Assembly: GCF_949628265.1 (NCBI RefSeq)
Contig: NC_088790.1
Coordinates: forward strand, 12,094,545-12,158,544
Source of the DNA: Cloeon dipterum
Lineage: Eukaryota > Arthropoda > Insecta > Ephemeroptera > Baetidae
Reading direction: 5' to 3'
DNA: 64,000 nt
Under the pieces are notes generated by a model, which worked only from the letters and a program-made list of their open reading frames with translations, did not search any database and was not told the origin of the DNA. The position numbers were made by a program, and so were the translations under genes. Of the stretch, positions 29,696 through 43,900 are shown piece after piece (the first letter of the stretch is position 1; each line of letters starts with the position of its first letter).

Positions 29696-31060
29696 TTTAG
29701 GAAGTTGGCATTTGCATATCTGCAAAATACGAAAAAGTCGAATGATGTTTTGAAGCGTCATTTCTCGAAAACAAAAAGACCAATAATTTGAAAACTTCAC
29801 ATAGTTTGCATATGTCATGGGATAACTTAAAAGCAGTTCATTTCCGAAATTACAAATTTCTTTTATTTATTTGCCAATGAGAATATAGCCATTGTATAAC
29901 CTATTTACTGTCGTCAAATTAATTTAATATTCTTTCATATTTTCCCCGGAATTTGCATCCCCAGTGTATGTAATGCAATAAGGGAGGGATGATGTTGCTA
30001 ATAAGCTAAGAAACACAGATGATGTCTGCTGGAAAGACAAGTGTTGCTGACGATTGGGCGCGAAAGTCTGGCACGCGGCCAGCGGAGGAAATCTTGCCTG
30101 CGATTCGAATAATTAATCGTCGTTGCCACGACCATTAATCCACTTAGGATACAAACTTGGTGAAATAAAACACGCCGCGGTGCATTATTCGGCGAGCGAG
30201 GAGGAGACACACAGAGGGAAGTGCGGTATTAAAAGCTCTGCAAACGGCGGAAGAGATTTCGCTCGCGAGCGAGCGGGAATTAGGGCCGGATTACAAGATG
30301 CAAAAACACACTGCCACACAGCATTTCTTCAGATTATTTCCCCCTTCCAAGACTTTAAGAATGAATGAAGCGGAATATCTTTCCATATAATACTTTTTGT
30401 CAGCCTAATTGGTATTCTGCCTATTGCTTGATCTTTTATTGTCTTGCATAACACTACAAAATTGTAGCAGTGCTTCTTATTGTTAGGAAACATTCTTACG
30501 ATTCTTACATACTAATTCTGATAATCAGTCTGATGGCTATAAAAATATTTCACATATTTTATTGCAGTTAGTCAATTCGAAGATTGGAATTAAATTAAAA
30601 ATAGATTTATAAGAAAATAAAACATAAAAAAATAAAAAAAATTTCGTCCTAATTAGTCGGATAAGATTTATTATTTGATTTGGGAGATAGATATAGCACT
30701 TTAAATTCTTCGAACGTGTAGATAGACATTGTTGAGCTTCTCTGATTGTAAGTGCTTCAGCATCGCCACAAGCGGCAATCCGGTGACAGTTTTCATCGCA
30801 AGTGTCAGTCGAAGCTGCAGCAGCTGTTGCTGAGTTAATTGCAAAGTGCCACTCAAGGTCACGCCTTTGCTAAATGTATGTGTGTATTTGTACATAGTAG
30901 TATATGTGTCGCTGCGGTTTCGCAATGGCGCACATTAACATGCGCAGCCCGCGATGCACGTGCCTTTTGCCACGCTGCATGCTGTGTGTGGCCGCGGCAG
31001 ACGTGCTCTTTATCCCTTTGCGGATGCATTTCCCTCGAGTTGTCCCCGTGCTCGACGACG

Positions 31061-31095
<35 letters not shown>

Positions 31096-34000
31096 GCTCC
31101 TACTTGAAAATTTTCTCTCCGCAGAGAGCTTTTCCGCGCAAGTAGAAGAGCGTTTATACCACTCGAGCATCGCTTTCTCAAGCGATTATTATTTTTTTAA
31201 TTGGAAGTGTTGCTAAATTCGCTGGAAGCTTAAATGGAATGGAAACATTTTACGCATACATGATATTATATATGTAAGCTTTTACTGAGACCTTTTACTT
31301 TAAAATGTGAGTCATTTTTATTCATTTTATCTTTGTATTATTCCTAGAACTCGCTCGACGTTTCGGTGGCTACATTTTTGCTGCTAACAGAATGGAAAAG
31401 AAATCGACTGCTTTTTATCAATTCTATTTTTACACTAATTGGCTCTTAATGGTTGCAAAAGAAACTTCACCACTCAAAAAGGGAAAATAAAATGCAAGAG
31501 CGGAATTTTTCCTCTTTGCTTTCAAACACAAACAATTCCTGGAATTCGTTATTTCTTACAAAAGAATTCCGTTCGAAAAGTTAAAGAAAAGGTCGACATA
31601 ATTGGAGTGCGCATTAGAAGCTGGAAAAGATGATCGATCATCTTTTTGTGACCAGCACCAGACGCATCAGAGGCAAAAGGGGCGAAATCTGTGCTCTGTC
31701 GTCGTCTTCGTGGCTGACTGAGCTGAAAGGAGGCGGGGACCGACCAGCAACAATGAATTAAGTACTAGTGCTCTTGCATTTTCATGTAAGCGCGACCATT
31801 TTTCACTCAAAATCCACACGCGCCGAGGATGAATTCAGCAGGGATGACAGCACAGACGACCTACTTCCAAGACGCTCAGCTAGCTTCACAGTCGAGCAGT
31901 TAAAAATTACAAGAACATTTTCTTTTTGCTTGAATTGCAGTCAGTGAGGAAAGAAATAGATAAAAGAAATGCCTTTACAGACGTTAACAAATCGATTGTT
32001 AATTTGATTACTATTCAATATGCAATTTACAAAAATTGAAAAATGAAAATCATTTCTAACAATTTAGAATCTGCCAACTTGCAAGAAATAAAAAAAAAAT
32101 CGAATATTTTGTCTGCGCTCTCAAGACTCAAGATGAACAGAGGCAGTGTTGAACCCTTTTCACGCACACTCACTGTCAAGCCAAAAGATTAAAGAGCTTT
32201 GGCTGAATAATATATCTCGACGCCCTATGCACAATCGGTCTGACGAGTCTAATGAATTGAAACGGTCGCGTTGCAATTTAATTAGCATTTACCCGTGTGA
32301 ATCATGTAACGAGCGCTTATATAGCATGGCGGCTGGGCGAAATTATTCATATCAGGGAGAAAGCAAAGCCAGACGGAGCACGAGCCGTATCCTAATCTAA
32401 TCAAGCCTCTCGGTCTGGAATTCGACAAGTCGAGAATGCGAGTCTCTCTGTCACACGCATTAAATGAAGAAGAAAGGAGGAAAGCGAGAAAACATTGGTG
32501 CCAAATCCAATTTAAGAGTCGGCACTGCACACCTTTGTTCCGTCTTCAAAGGGCAGCAATTCGATTTGGCGCGCCCAAGAGGGATAAAGGAGAGTTTCGG
32601 GAGAGAAATCAAGACGTACACACATCCTTAAGACGATTACTTAGCTCTTGATCTGCGCTGCGACTTCTCAAAGTTTACAGACGACACTCCATTAAAGAAC
32701 ATAATTCATTATAGTCCAATGGTGCATGGAGACAAACAAAATCATTACTTTTCGAGATTAGGGTCTGTTGAAACATGGGCTGGGGAAAATTGGCTACTGT
32801 GTTAAAAAGATCCCAATGAAAATTAGTAAATTCATCAATTTTATGGAGACAAACGTCATCAAAGCTCGTTTTAAAGGTTGTTATAAGTACATATAGGTTT
32901 CGCAAACTCGATTGATGAGCTGCTTGTTGGAGGTTTCATTCTTGGTTGCTATGATTATATTTATTTTGTTTTAAGCCACAATGGCAACAGAAATCAGGGG
33001 AACCGAAGATTTCAATAATAACCTCTGATATTTTCCTTCTCTTAAACTGTAATTTCTTATTTAATTATTCTCTATACCAGAATTTACCTTTTTTGATGTT
33101 TCAAGTTTTATTTAGCTAGAAAGAAAAATTAAAAAATAATAAAAGACATAAATAGCAGCCTTTGGCCATCATTGTGGTCACGTGGTAATTTACCAAGAAC
33201 AAGATTTTCCATGACTTAAGAAGTTTACTCTTTTGGAAAGCGCAGAAAAGAATGAAATTTAGGTCTTTCGAAAATTTACAAGGGAAACGTTATGTCACTA
33301 GAGGGGTAAGTGACGACAATCGCTGAGATTTTATCTATTTGGTCTGCTGTGCAAGGCTTGAAGTGGCCTTTCTAAGGAGCGGGTGAAAATTTTGCTCTTA
33401 AATTTTTCATTTTAGCCAGTCATAAAACCACATTAGGTTGAGCCATTATGCGTTTATTTTCATTTGTTTATAGTTAAATGTGGTTAATTACTCTTCTCAC
33501 AATCCTCTGCCCACTTTTCTAATTTACACTTTTTATATCCCTACCACGCAGTTGCGACAAGAACATTTTGTCCAAACACTCTGCTAAGCTTTCGTGTTTG
33601 GATGCATCGCTTTTCAATTAGCACTCAAACTCCCTTGGGCGGTTCGCAAAAAGTAATTATCAGCCGTTCGGGTTGGCTTTTATTTGTACCAATATTTCGC
33701 TAGCAGCACGAGCTGCAAGGCACTCCTGGGAAAAATATCGGCGGGGTCAAGAGAGCAAAAAGTGCGAACGCAATCACACGCTCGCCGGCCACTTTCAATT
33801 ACAGCGCCATTCGGCTAATTGAGTCGCGGAAAAAGGTGCAAACTCACATACTCCAGCTTTTCCTGACCACCACGAATTGAATTCGCCTCTCAAGCTGCTG
33901 AATGAACTGTCATTTGATTCGTTCCAAGCTTTTCTATTCTATATGGTTCAGGTGTCAGGAGGGCCTGTGTTGTAGTCCAGTAGAAATAAAGTTTACTGAA

Positions 34001-34887
34001 CCATGCGGAACAATTGAGCAATAAAAAATAAGTTTTATCGATTCATCTTAATTTTATTTTGGTCCATTTCATGAGAACTACGGCGACCCTCATTCGCGGC
34101 CACAAAAACGGCTCTCTGGGCTGAGACGGGCGTCTTTCTAGACGAAATTAAACGCCAGTCGGAGGTCGGAAACGTGGCTCGATTAACGACGCGAGCCGGT
34201 TTTTACCTTGAATTGTGATTTCCCTTTACTTTCTCTCGAGGCAATTTATGTCTAAAATTATTGCTACCCAGGGGCAGCCGCCTCGTTGTTGCAACCGATT
34301 ACATTCTTTTCTGTAAAAAAGCCTCTTGCGTGTGTGCAAGCTCTGCAAAAACGTGGGCCTTCTCCCCCTGTAAAGAAAATTATCAACTGTTTTTGCTTCA
34401 CAATTCTTTTTTTCCCCTGCGGCCTAAGTAGTTTCGTTTATTGAATAACCATCAAATCATCAAAATTGATCATGGAAACGTGTCCTCGTCAAATTTAACC
34501 GAAAATTGCTATATGCGATCATAAGCAAGGGTTAGAGTCCCTATCTCCAACATTTTTATATTGTGGGTACGAGGAGCCGTGACAGAAACGCATCTTTTAG
34601 TAGATAATCGTCATTTATTTTGGATCGCTGTTTTATGTAGTAAAGTTAAGACTGAAATATCACAAATAATAAATAATTTTAACATGAAAATACCAATTTT
34701 GGATATTAAAAATTATTATACAATCAGATAAATTCTTACCCCGGGAGTAGTGCGGGTCTTATTTGTATGAGATCAAAGCTTCTAGAATATTTTCGCATCA
34801 AATCTCACCCCTGATTGGCAGTGCATCTTAGCCGGAGAGGAACATTTTGCTGTGACTGCTTCGGTGCGAGTCTGATAGTGCAGTGGG
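29696..34887. other. Large noncoding stretch, part 2
   Basis: No recognised exon. CpG-rich patches occur around 30040-30300, 30900-31160 and 32400-32600. A (CT)n run lies at 31063-31092. Confidence 0.45.
31063..31092 (+). repeat. (CT)n microsatellite
   Basis: About 15 CT units (GAGA-type on the minus strand), beside a CpG-rich patch. GAGA-like runs are common near insect promoters, but no transcript start is evident here. Confidence 0.9.
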
Positions 34888-34967
34888 GGTGAAGGTGCAG
34901 TAAGGGTGCAATGCTTATTGCACACCTTTACACTGCCACCTGGCGATATAGGTTTAATGCAAACTAG
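34888..34967 (+). repeat. Dispersed ~80-bp repeat, copy 1
   Basis: Closely matches the complement of 45461-45539. It contains GTGCAAT...ATTGCAC, a small hairpin, followed by TTTACACTGCCAC. It lies in otherwise unrelated AT-rich DNA. Confidence 0.75.
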
Positions 34968-37900
34968 TTACTGTAATAGGAAAGAAGTGGCGAGAAAGCG
35001 CCACAACATTGTTGACTAACATTAGAGGGTGAACATAAATAACCCTTCCAATTCGTTAAAATAAATTATGAATTATAGGGAACAATAATGCCTCTTGCTT
35101 TTGAATCAAAACTATGTTTAATATATAGTTTAGCAAGGTTGCCACACCCCATACATCCCCACAATCCAAAAAGAATAAAAAAATATAACGAATACGGAGC
35201 CAAATTTACTCATATTATGTTTGAATGATATTTAATTCTCGTTCATGAATCAAATTCAGGCGTCAAATTGGATCAGACTAGATAGCACATGAAATGGAAA
35301 CTCTGTTCCTGCAGAAATCTGCTTAAATGTGATGGTTAGCAAGTAAATCCAAAATGCTACCAGTAGAAATCCCATTTAGATTAAAGAAAGAAATCCCTCA
35401 GTCACGGGGAATATAGCCAGGCGAGGTGATTTGCATGCGCAGGCCGTCGCCCTTGTCTGAGCCGTTGTCTGCACGGCGCGTTTTGAGCGAAAACCGCTTT
35501 ACAAGCGAGTCAGTCGGTTTCTTGGTCTCCTCCTGCGGCGTGTACGAGTGTGCGTGTGTGTCTTTGCGGCCAACTCCTGGCCTCCACCCGTAATGGAAGA
35601 GGTCAACCGACAACTGACCTGCCCCCAGGCTACGCGCCATTGTCCCTCCTTTAATTCACTTTGTTTGCTCGGTTAATTATTCAGTGCGGTCGCATTTGCA
35701 GTGCGCAAACCGCGGCTTGGTTCTGAGAGTGTTAGCGAGGCGAAAGCTGTCGACTGAGTAATCGGATTTAGCTTGAGAAACAGCACTATTTTTTAACTTG
35801 AGTGTGCAGTGCCAAGTTTTGGTGCTCAAGTCGATTTATTTAAGAACTTTTTGTTACATAGTTTTGTTGGTAGAATGAAAAAATGAATTTAAACAAGATT
35901 TTTAGAGGTTTTTTTAATCAAGAGAAGGTTATTATTGAGGTTCTTAACGATTGGTTAAAACTCACGTAAAGTAAAAACTTAAATTGAATTTATGTCATTA
36001 AAATAGCTGTAATGATTTTTGAAAGAGAAATTAGATCGAGGAAAGCAAAAAAATGCGGAAAACCTTTATTTCATCACATATCAACAAGTGATTTTTAGAA
36101 TCAATTCAAATTAAAAGACATAATTTAACTTACATAGAAATTTTGGAGAACTGTTTGTTAAGCATATTTTTCATTTGGCGAGCTGTCTCACCTTCATGCA
36201 GAACTCTTATTTTATTTCGTAGAAAAGAGGTTCCCATAAAAAAATAAAACAACGCTAAATAGATAAAAAATTTCAAAAGAGTACAAGACATACTCAATTT
36301 CTTAAAGACAATTTGTGTTTTGTTAAATTTTTCATCTGCTTTTACTGGAAATAATATGTAAGATTTATATTCATTTTCGTTATCATTCCCACTTTTTATA
36401 TAAAAAGTTGATTTCTCCTTCTCAGGGTTTTATCTCACGAGAATATTTTCGGGCGCCCACAGGGGAGAGCGGAGGGAGAAAAGCCGTCAACCCGTCTCTA
36501 TAATTATGGCTAAGAGAAAATGCTCATAACTCGTAAGGAATCGGCGCCGCTGACACTCCTAACAGGTTTTCGTCTTGCTACCAAAATTTTCGTTTGCAAA
36601 TGTTGCTTAGTTTTAAAATAAAATATCTACGTGGAAAACCTTATTGCCAGAGACAAATGGTCCGTGCGCAAATGTACAGTGACGACCTTGCGAGTGAGTT
36701 TGTGCTCTCTGTTTGTCGAGGCAACGAGGCTCGAATTCGACAAAGACCTTTCGCTCGCGTCTGTGAGCGAGGCGACGGGCGGCAGCAGTAGCGGTGGCGG
36801 CAGCGAGTGGTTTTGGTTGATAAACCGCGCCAGCCTTTGTGAGGGGTGAAAGGCAGGTGTGTCTTTCTCGCTAAATAATCAGTATGGTTGGGTCGATGGG
36901 TTGAATTATCTTTGGCTGCCCCGAAGAGCGAGTTAAATTTAGTGGAATTAATTCTGGCCGCAGACCGAGCGCTTTTTTGGCCGCGCCCAACATCCAGCAG
37001 CCCGAATTTATCTTGTTGAATTATAGGAGTGAATAACAATTAGGGCGGTTCGTTTCTCCACTACTGTACACATACATACACTGCTGCAGCAACTTTGCCT
37101 CGCTCGCGCTCGAACTGTTTGCCGCGATTAATTAATGCACCCGAGGGGACAATTATTCCTACCTTTGTACCGCCGCATTTTGCAAATGTTGGAAGACAAG
37201 CGAAAATTGCGTATTTTGCATTTGACTAAATTTCTTTTCACTTTTATTAACACAAAAAATGGTATTTTAGTCAATAATATCAATTTAATATTTTCTTCTT
37301 TCAAAATTTTTAGAATTTTTAGAATCTATTTTTTCATTTTTAAAATGAATCGTTAGGATTTTATTTTATTTATTACTCTCAAAACAATAGACATATTAAT
37401 AGAGATATTATTTTTCTGGTTGGACATTATTTTGAATTATTTAATTAAAAGATCGCAGCAAATGAAATGAAATATTTATTCAATTCCATTTTGTATTCTG
37501 TTCAATTTTCTGTCAAAAAGGAATGATTACCAGTTTATTCAATTTAGCGAAATATGTTTAGTGTTTTCGGAAAAGGAAATTATCTCTCGTCGCTCTCAGT
37601 ATTCATTCTCAGAAATAAAATATTTAACTATACATTTGCTCTCCAAGCACTCCGCGTTGACGTGCGTCCTTTTAATTATATATTCCTCCAACGTTTCTTT
37701 TGTAAGTTATGTGCGCAGCACACAGAGACTCAGTTCGGCAGAATGGAATATATGCATTTCACCTGCTGCCTACTCGCTAACATAATGTGCGCGTCTCCGC
37801 CAAGTCAACAAACAAGCCTCATCAAAGATAGTGGCACTGTCTGTCGAAACGTAACTCACTTTTGTTTTCGTTCCGTCGAGAGTCGAGACTCTACTAAATT

Positions 37901-40900
37901 GGATCGCAGTTTGAATAGACGAGCTAAATTTTAGAAACAATTTGATATTGCATAGTAAGGAAACCATATATGTATTTGAATGAGAGGAGAAGTGCTTTTA
38001 ATGTCATTATAGACAATCCAATTAGCACACCAGGAATAATTTGCTTCGAAGTTGCGTCTCATAATTGGAGATTGTTGAGACAACAAGAAATAAAACAAAT
38101 TGGTGCAATTGTATTTCTGGAAATATTGTTCAGTTTTAAAATTAAATTGCTTAAATTTCTATTAGATGTGATAATGTGATCAAACAAGTTCAGTTGATTT
38201 AACGGGCAGGCAAAATTCACGATAATAAAAAGTAACAAATAAATCTTTAAAAGCTAAAATCCCAGAGTAAAAACTTTTGTACTTGAGGTTGGAAATGAAA
38301 ATTGAGCATTGAAGGGAGAAATGGAGTTGAAATTTTGTTGATTAACTCGTCACAGACAATTTATTCGTTTGCGTGACGACCGCGAAATAAAAAAGCCACG
38401 ATTGTCACAGTCCAGCGGCAATCAATCAGCCGCATTTTGCAAATTCGTTGATAATCACTAGCGCTTTTTGTCGAATTGATTTCCGACAGCTCAGCACGCT
38501 TTTATTCTGCTTCGGTGTGTGCTTTTTTCGCCCAGCCGCGCGAGTTACAAGTGTGCCCAGACCTTTGATTGGCATGCGTGTGCCAGCGAAAGCGCTTTCC
38601 GACCGATTGGCAGCTTTTGTCGTCAACAAAAGCCATTTTTTCCCATTTCGCCCGCGAGATTGCTTGATTTGCACTCTGAACTCGAGTGTAGTGAGCGAGA
38701 CGAGCACCAATCCCTCCGAGAAATTAAAATTGATTTTCCGTGTTCCCCCCAAACGTCAGGTCGTTTTTCTATATCGAGAAGCGAAAGCTTTTTCTGCTTC
38801 TGCCAAAACACCTTTTTTAGTTTAAATTCAGCTAGCTTCTTTTTATCCACTGGGTGCCATTTTATTTTTCCCTTCTAGTAAATGTGTTCTTAATATTCAA
38901 ATTTTGTTCCTGGAATAGATGCTGACAATTTTCTGTTAAGTGGGATATAAATTACAATAAACTATATTGGTTGGTGGAATTTTGGAAGTTTATAAAAAGC
39001 TAAGAATTTCCCCTGGAAGTGCTATACTTTTTACTATAGACACCATCAGAGACTTTCCAACATTAGACCTTTCATAAAGCCAATTTGCTGGCTGCATCGT
39101 TCATATTCATAATGAACTCGCAGATAACGAGGCCATTGGACCCTTTTCTCTCTCGGTGTCATAAACTCAAATTTCCTCCATTTTTTTAGCGTGCAGGCAG
39201 CCAGTGTTGTTTGCATCTCAGACCCATTTCTTCTGCGTCTGCTCGCACGCCACCAGGGATTTCATGCAATATTTACGACGCCCTTCTGCAAATAAAAATA
39301 CAGTACTTGTCTCGAGTGGAATGGTTCCAGCCGCGCTGCTGACTTTAAGTGCACAAACGCGGCCACAAATCGTCGTGTCGGATTGTGCAAATTCGCCGCG
39401 CCATTATGTAGGGGTGGATTTGTTTCCGACAGCGTTTTGGGAGAAAAGGGCAGGTAGTGGGAACCTTCTCGCCGAGACTAGAGTCCGGATTAGCTCGGGA
39501 AAAGCGGCAAATCCCCGAGAAAATGCATTGTTGCGGCAAAGTCCCACCTTCTCTCTTTCGCTCGCCGATTAGTCCATGAAATCGAGATTGCATCCAAGCG
39601 TGCCTTCAAGCATTGAAAAAGGCTGACAACTTACAGCCGCTGCTAAAGAAGGCCTAATCTGATTTTGGTCACATCTTGATGTCTGACAAACGACTCTACT
39701 AGGCATTGCACACTGTATAAACAACTGCCTTTTTCTGTCTATTTGTTTTCTTCCCTGGATGAAAATTGCGGGCAAAAAATAATTTTATTGAACAGTTTTA
39801 AAATCACTAGCAAGCAGTTTTATTTTTTCAATAGATTTTCCTTGGAAAGATTATTTTTTTCCCAATGTTTTCTGATTAATTTTCCAACAGAAAAAGACAC
39901 TAATTTTTAAAGCATTTTAACACCAAATCCTTTTATTTTAGTAATTCAGAAAGGTCAACGAAAGTTTTCCTCCTCGTATTTTTGTGAAAAAATCTTCAGG
40001 AATAGAATGGAATCTTGCAAATTTTGGGCTTGTAGTTTTTTTGTAGAGAGAGCGAGTGGAGAGGTTTCACGACCGTTTTTAAACCACATATCTTAATTTC
40101 TTATTGAAAAAGGCTGTACATCAGAGGAATAAAATATCCAAAAATTCAAGTTTCATCAAATTTGTTTTTTAAAATAGAAATCGATTGGTGCTGGCAAGGA
40201 AAATTTATTTTTTATGAAGAAATTACAAAAATTTCAATAAGATAATTGAGCTGTCGTCTTTCCCTTGACAATAAAGGAAAATTGACGCAATTTTCCAAAT
40301 TATTATCAGATATATGGGTCAAAACGTAGCTTGAAAGCTACAAATAATCGATTTTTAGTTTTTAAAAGGAAGAGAAAGCTAAAGCAAAAAAAAGTACTCC
40401 ATCCAACAAAAAGTTCAACACACCGCATCTCAGTAAGTTGAGTACGACTTTGCGATGCCTGCAAGGCTCATATATTCTATCGATTTCATGCAACAAAAGA
40501 GACAATAAAAAGTTATTTCCACTTTTTCTCTGCACTTGAAAAAACCATTCGATGTGACACACATTTGAGAGGAGGAAAAAAACAGAAAAGCGGCCTCGAA
40601 AGCAGATTCTAAGTACATTTCGCATTTGGATAGGTCAATTTGGGTGCGAATCCAAAGTGCGATTCACTTTTTGCTCGAATTAGCCGCGCAGCACTCTTGA
40701 GGGGCAATTTGTGTCAGCAGAACGCGTGTCTCTCTCTTCCTCGTGCGTGAGTAATGGACCATTAGAGGCTGCTTCTGCTTTTTTCCGGACACAAAAAGCA
40801 CATTTGCGTGCGGGCGGTCGGCCGACCGCGCTCGGTGTGCCGCCACGTTGCACCAGGTGCGCCCTTCTTCTTATTCTCGCGTGAATAATTCACGACATAC

Positions 40901-43900
40901 ACACGTTAATGCACGCTCGCCGCGATAAATCGCCCGAAGAGCAATTAGCCGAGCAATTAGTCCGATTAATTTACTTCACCGGTGGTATTTTTTTTATTCC
41001 GCAACTGTTTTACTGACCGACTTGATAGCTTTCGGCGCCTAATGAATCGTGTTTTCTCTATTTCTCTCTCACCACCAACCAACTAATGAATGCTATTTTA
41101 ATTACTCTGATGGAATTTTCGCTCATTTGCGGTACTCGGCTTTTTATGTCGACTCGGAATTTTTCCACAGTTTGCAAGAGCAATGAAAATTTCAAATAAA
41201 CCTTATGGCCATAAAGTTGGGACAGTTTTTGGCCATAAAATGCCTTTAATGCTTTTTAAAGGGCTGCAAAACCCTGGAGGGTTTTTTCCGTTCAGCGTGA
41301 ATTATTTCCAATTATCGAACCACTTTATGAATTGCACGAGAAGAGAATTTTTATGCTGAATTTCCCCAGGCTGCTGAGCCTGGAATAAAAGGAAAATTTC
41401 GACATTTTCAATATGGCCTGTCTAAAGCTCGGAAATATTTTCTGGCTCTCAATTAGCGTATTTTTTTAAATTGAGTTTGCCGCAGAATGACGTAAAAATG
41501 TGCGAAATTTGGCCCGGGAACATTTGATATCTGCATTGCGCGCGTAACAACAGAAAACAAAAAGCAGGAAGGCAGTGGAGGCATTATTGCGTGTTATTAA
41601 ATCAAGTTTATGGGCCAAGTTTGGTTTGCGGGTGGGCGAGAGCAAGCAGCGCGAAAATGGGCCAAATTGATTAAGGCGTATGCACAGCGAGAGCAGCAGC
41701 GGCGGCCCGACGCACGCACCATTAATCAGCGGGCGAGATCACCTTGTAAATAAATTCGCCTGCAAGCAAATACACCGGAGAGTGGTCGGCCGGTGTCTGC
41801 CTTTTCGACCCTCCAAAGCAGATTACTCTCCACCTAATGCTGATGAACAACCAGCCTTGCTTTTTTCGCTTGTTTAAAAGCGGATTATCGTGTAAGCCTA
41901 TTTGCGAAATAATTTACTGCGCAGAATTTTCGACAGCTACATTATCATGTATTTTGGTAGTGAATGAGGTGGAAAATGTGTAATACGGCACTCAGCTTAA
42001 CCCCGCTGTGTTGTTTGCTTGGTATTTATGAAATTTTGCAAACATGAAAATAATTAGAGGAATTATGTGTTGTATTTCATTTTAAAAATGCATTAAATCA
42101 GATCATCATTAATTTTCTGTGCCTCTGATGGTGGATCACCGGAGTTAGTATACATTTATTTTTGAAAAATAAACTATAAAATTAATCTCGTAATTAAATG
42201 CAGAACAAAAACATGACTGAGTCTATCTTTCAAAGTAAATTAAGTGATTAAAGGATGTACGTAATAATAAAGAAGGAAAATATTTTCTGTGCAGCTTTAC
42301 TTTAAGAGTCTAAAAATGTAATCTCACACTTTTTCTTATTTTGCGGTGATTTGGAGTTCGTGCAGCTTCCACTTAAATTATACGTCTACTAACTGATGCC
42401 AACAGCAGCTTTGATACGACTTACGAGGAAAATGTTGCTCGGCAATTTGGGACGAGCTCTACTTAAATGCAGATTCGCGTGCCTGGAATGCTTTCAGGAG
42501 TGAGCAGAGCCACCTCAAGTATAGGCTCGTCGGCTCTTGAAAATCTTTTCATAAATTTTCGAGAGGGAAAAGGTTGTGGATCGTGTATAGGCGGTATAGC
42601 AGAAGTCATAATTATTAACCATAAGGAAAAAACACTTTTTAATATTTTCTAATTATCCTTTATAAAAAATCTCTTTGTAAATTCCACTGTAATGACTGAC
42701 TTTGTCAATCATGTGATAAGATAAATAGCTTGTACTACCTTGGTATTGTGTAAATCAGGTAAAAGTATCAATATTAGCCTGTGTCAAACCAGCAAGATCA
42801 AAATTTATAATTCCAAAAAAATTATTTTGTTGATCATGCTTCTAAAACCAAAATTCGGCAAGGAACAAAAACCAGGGCAACAGAAGTGTCGGGCAGTAGA
42901 ACAGCGGCCTTTACACTGGAGACGTCATATTGCACTAATCGCTCTCTTTGTCTAGCGCTTGACGGCAGTTTCTTAAAGTTTGAACGCAGCACTTTTATTA
43001 TCAGCATTTTTAGCGAAACACTTTTAACCTTATTTTGGAATAAATTATCTTTAAAAACTTGTGTGCAAAGCGACAATCAAATACACATGGCATAGTACGT
43101 GACTGCTTTAAGAAGGGTCTGTAAAGTATTTTCTAAACAACTCGCCCACGTTAAATTGCAGAAAATCCAATATGTGAACCTTTTCCTTAAATTCCAGTTT
43201 TATCTACAATATGCCGGCGCCTGCCGTCGCCGCAGGATATCGGATTTTCTCGACGCTTTGCTTAGAATACTAGAGTGGGTGTTAAAATCTCAAGTTTGTC
43301 GGTTGGTGCGAGGCCCTGGTGCCAGGGTCGGTCCCGGTCGTGCCGTATTGACGTGTGTCCGTGGCCGGATGGAGGAGACGAGACGAGCTGCCGTGCAAGG
43401 TGTGCGCGCGGCCGGAATCGGCAATCGCCGCACCCTCGGGCTCAATCAAGCGAATTCCGCACTAATCGCTTGTTCGGCGCGCTGAGTCTGCTGTCGGGAC
43501 CCATTGTTGGCTGCGTCGTCGGCGATATTTGGAATATTCACGGCCGGATTTATCGCGCCCGCCCGCACATTAGCGGCCGACCATCGTGAATCAGAGTGTA
43601 CGATAATCGCCGGACGCGCGTGATTTTGCCAGTTTCAGCCCCCGCGTGTTGTACCATCCGATTTAATTATTACCCCCGCGCTCTCGGCCTGATATTTACG
43701 AGCGTGACATGATTTTCGCTCAAAATTGGTGATCGCTATAATTTGGATGGATCCATTAATTTAGACGCGCACCGTCAATTAGCACGATTCCAACCAGATG
43801 AGCTATATTATTCAATTAAAATTTTAAACCAGAATATTGATTTCTATTAAAAGATAAAATATTTTTAAAGGAGCAGGGTTTTTAAGAAAAATCACACATG

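Noticed and set aside
30839..31216. Frames with Ser-Leu or Arg-Glu repeats
   Set aside because: They are the translated CT microsatellite, not a coiled-coil protein.
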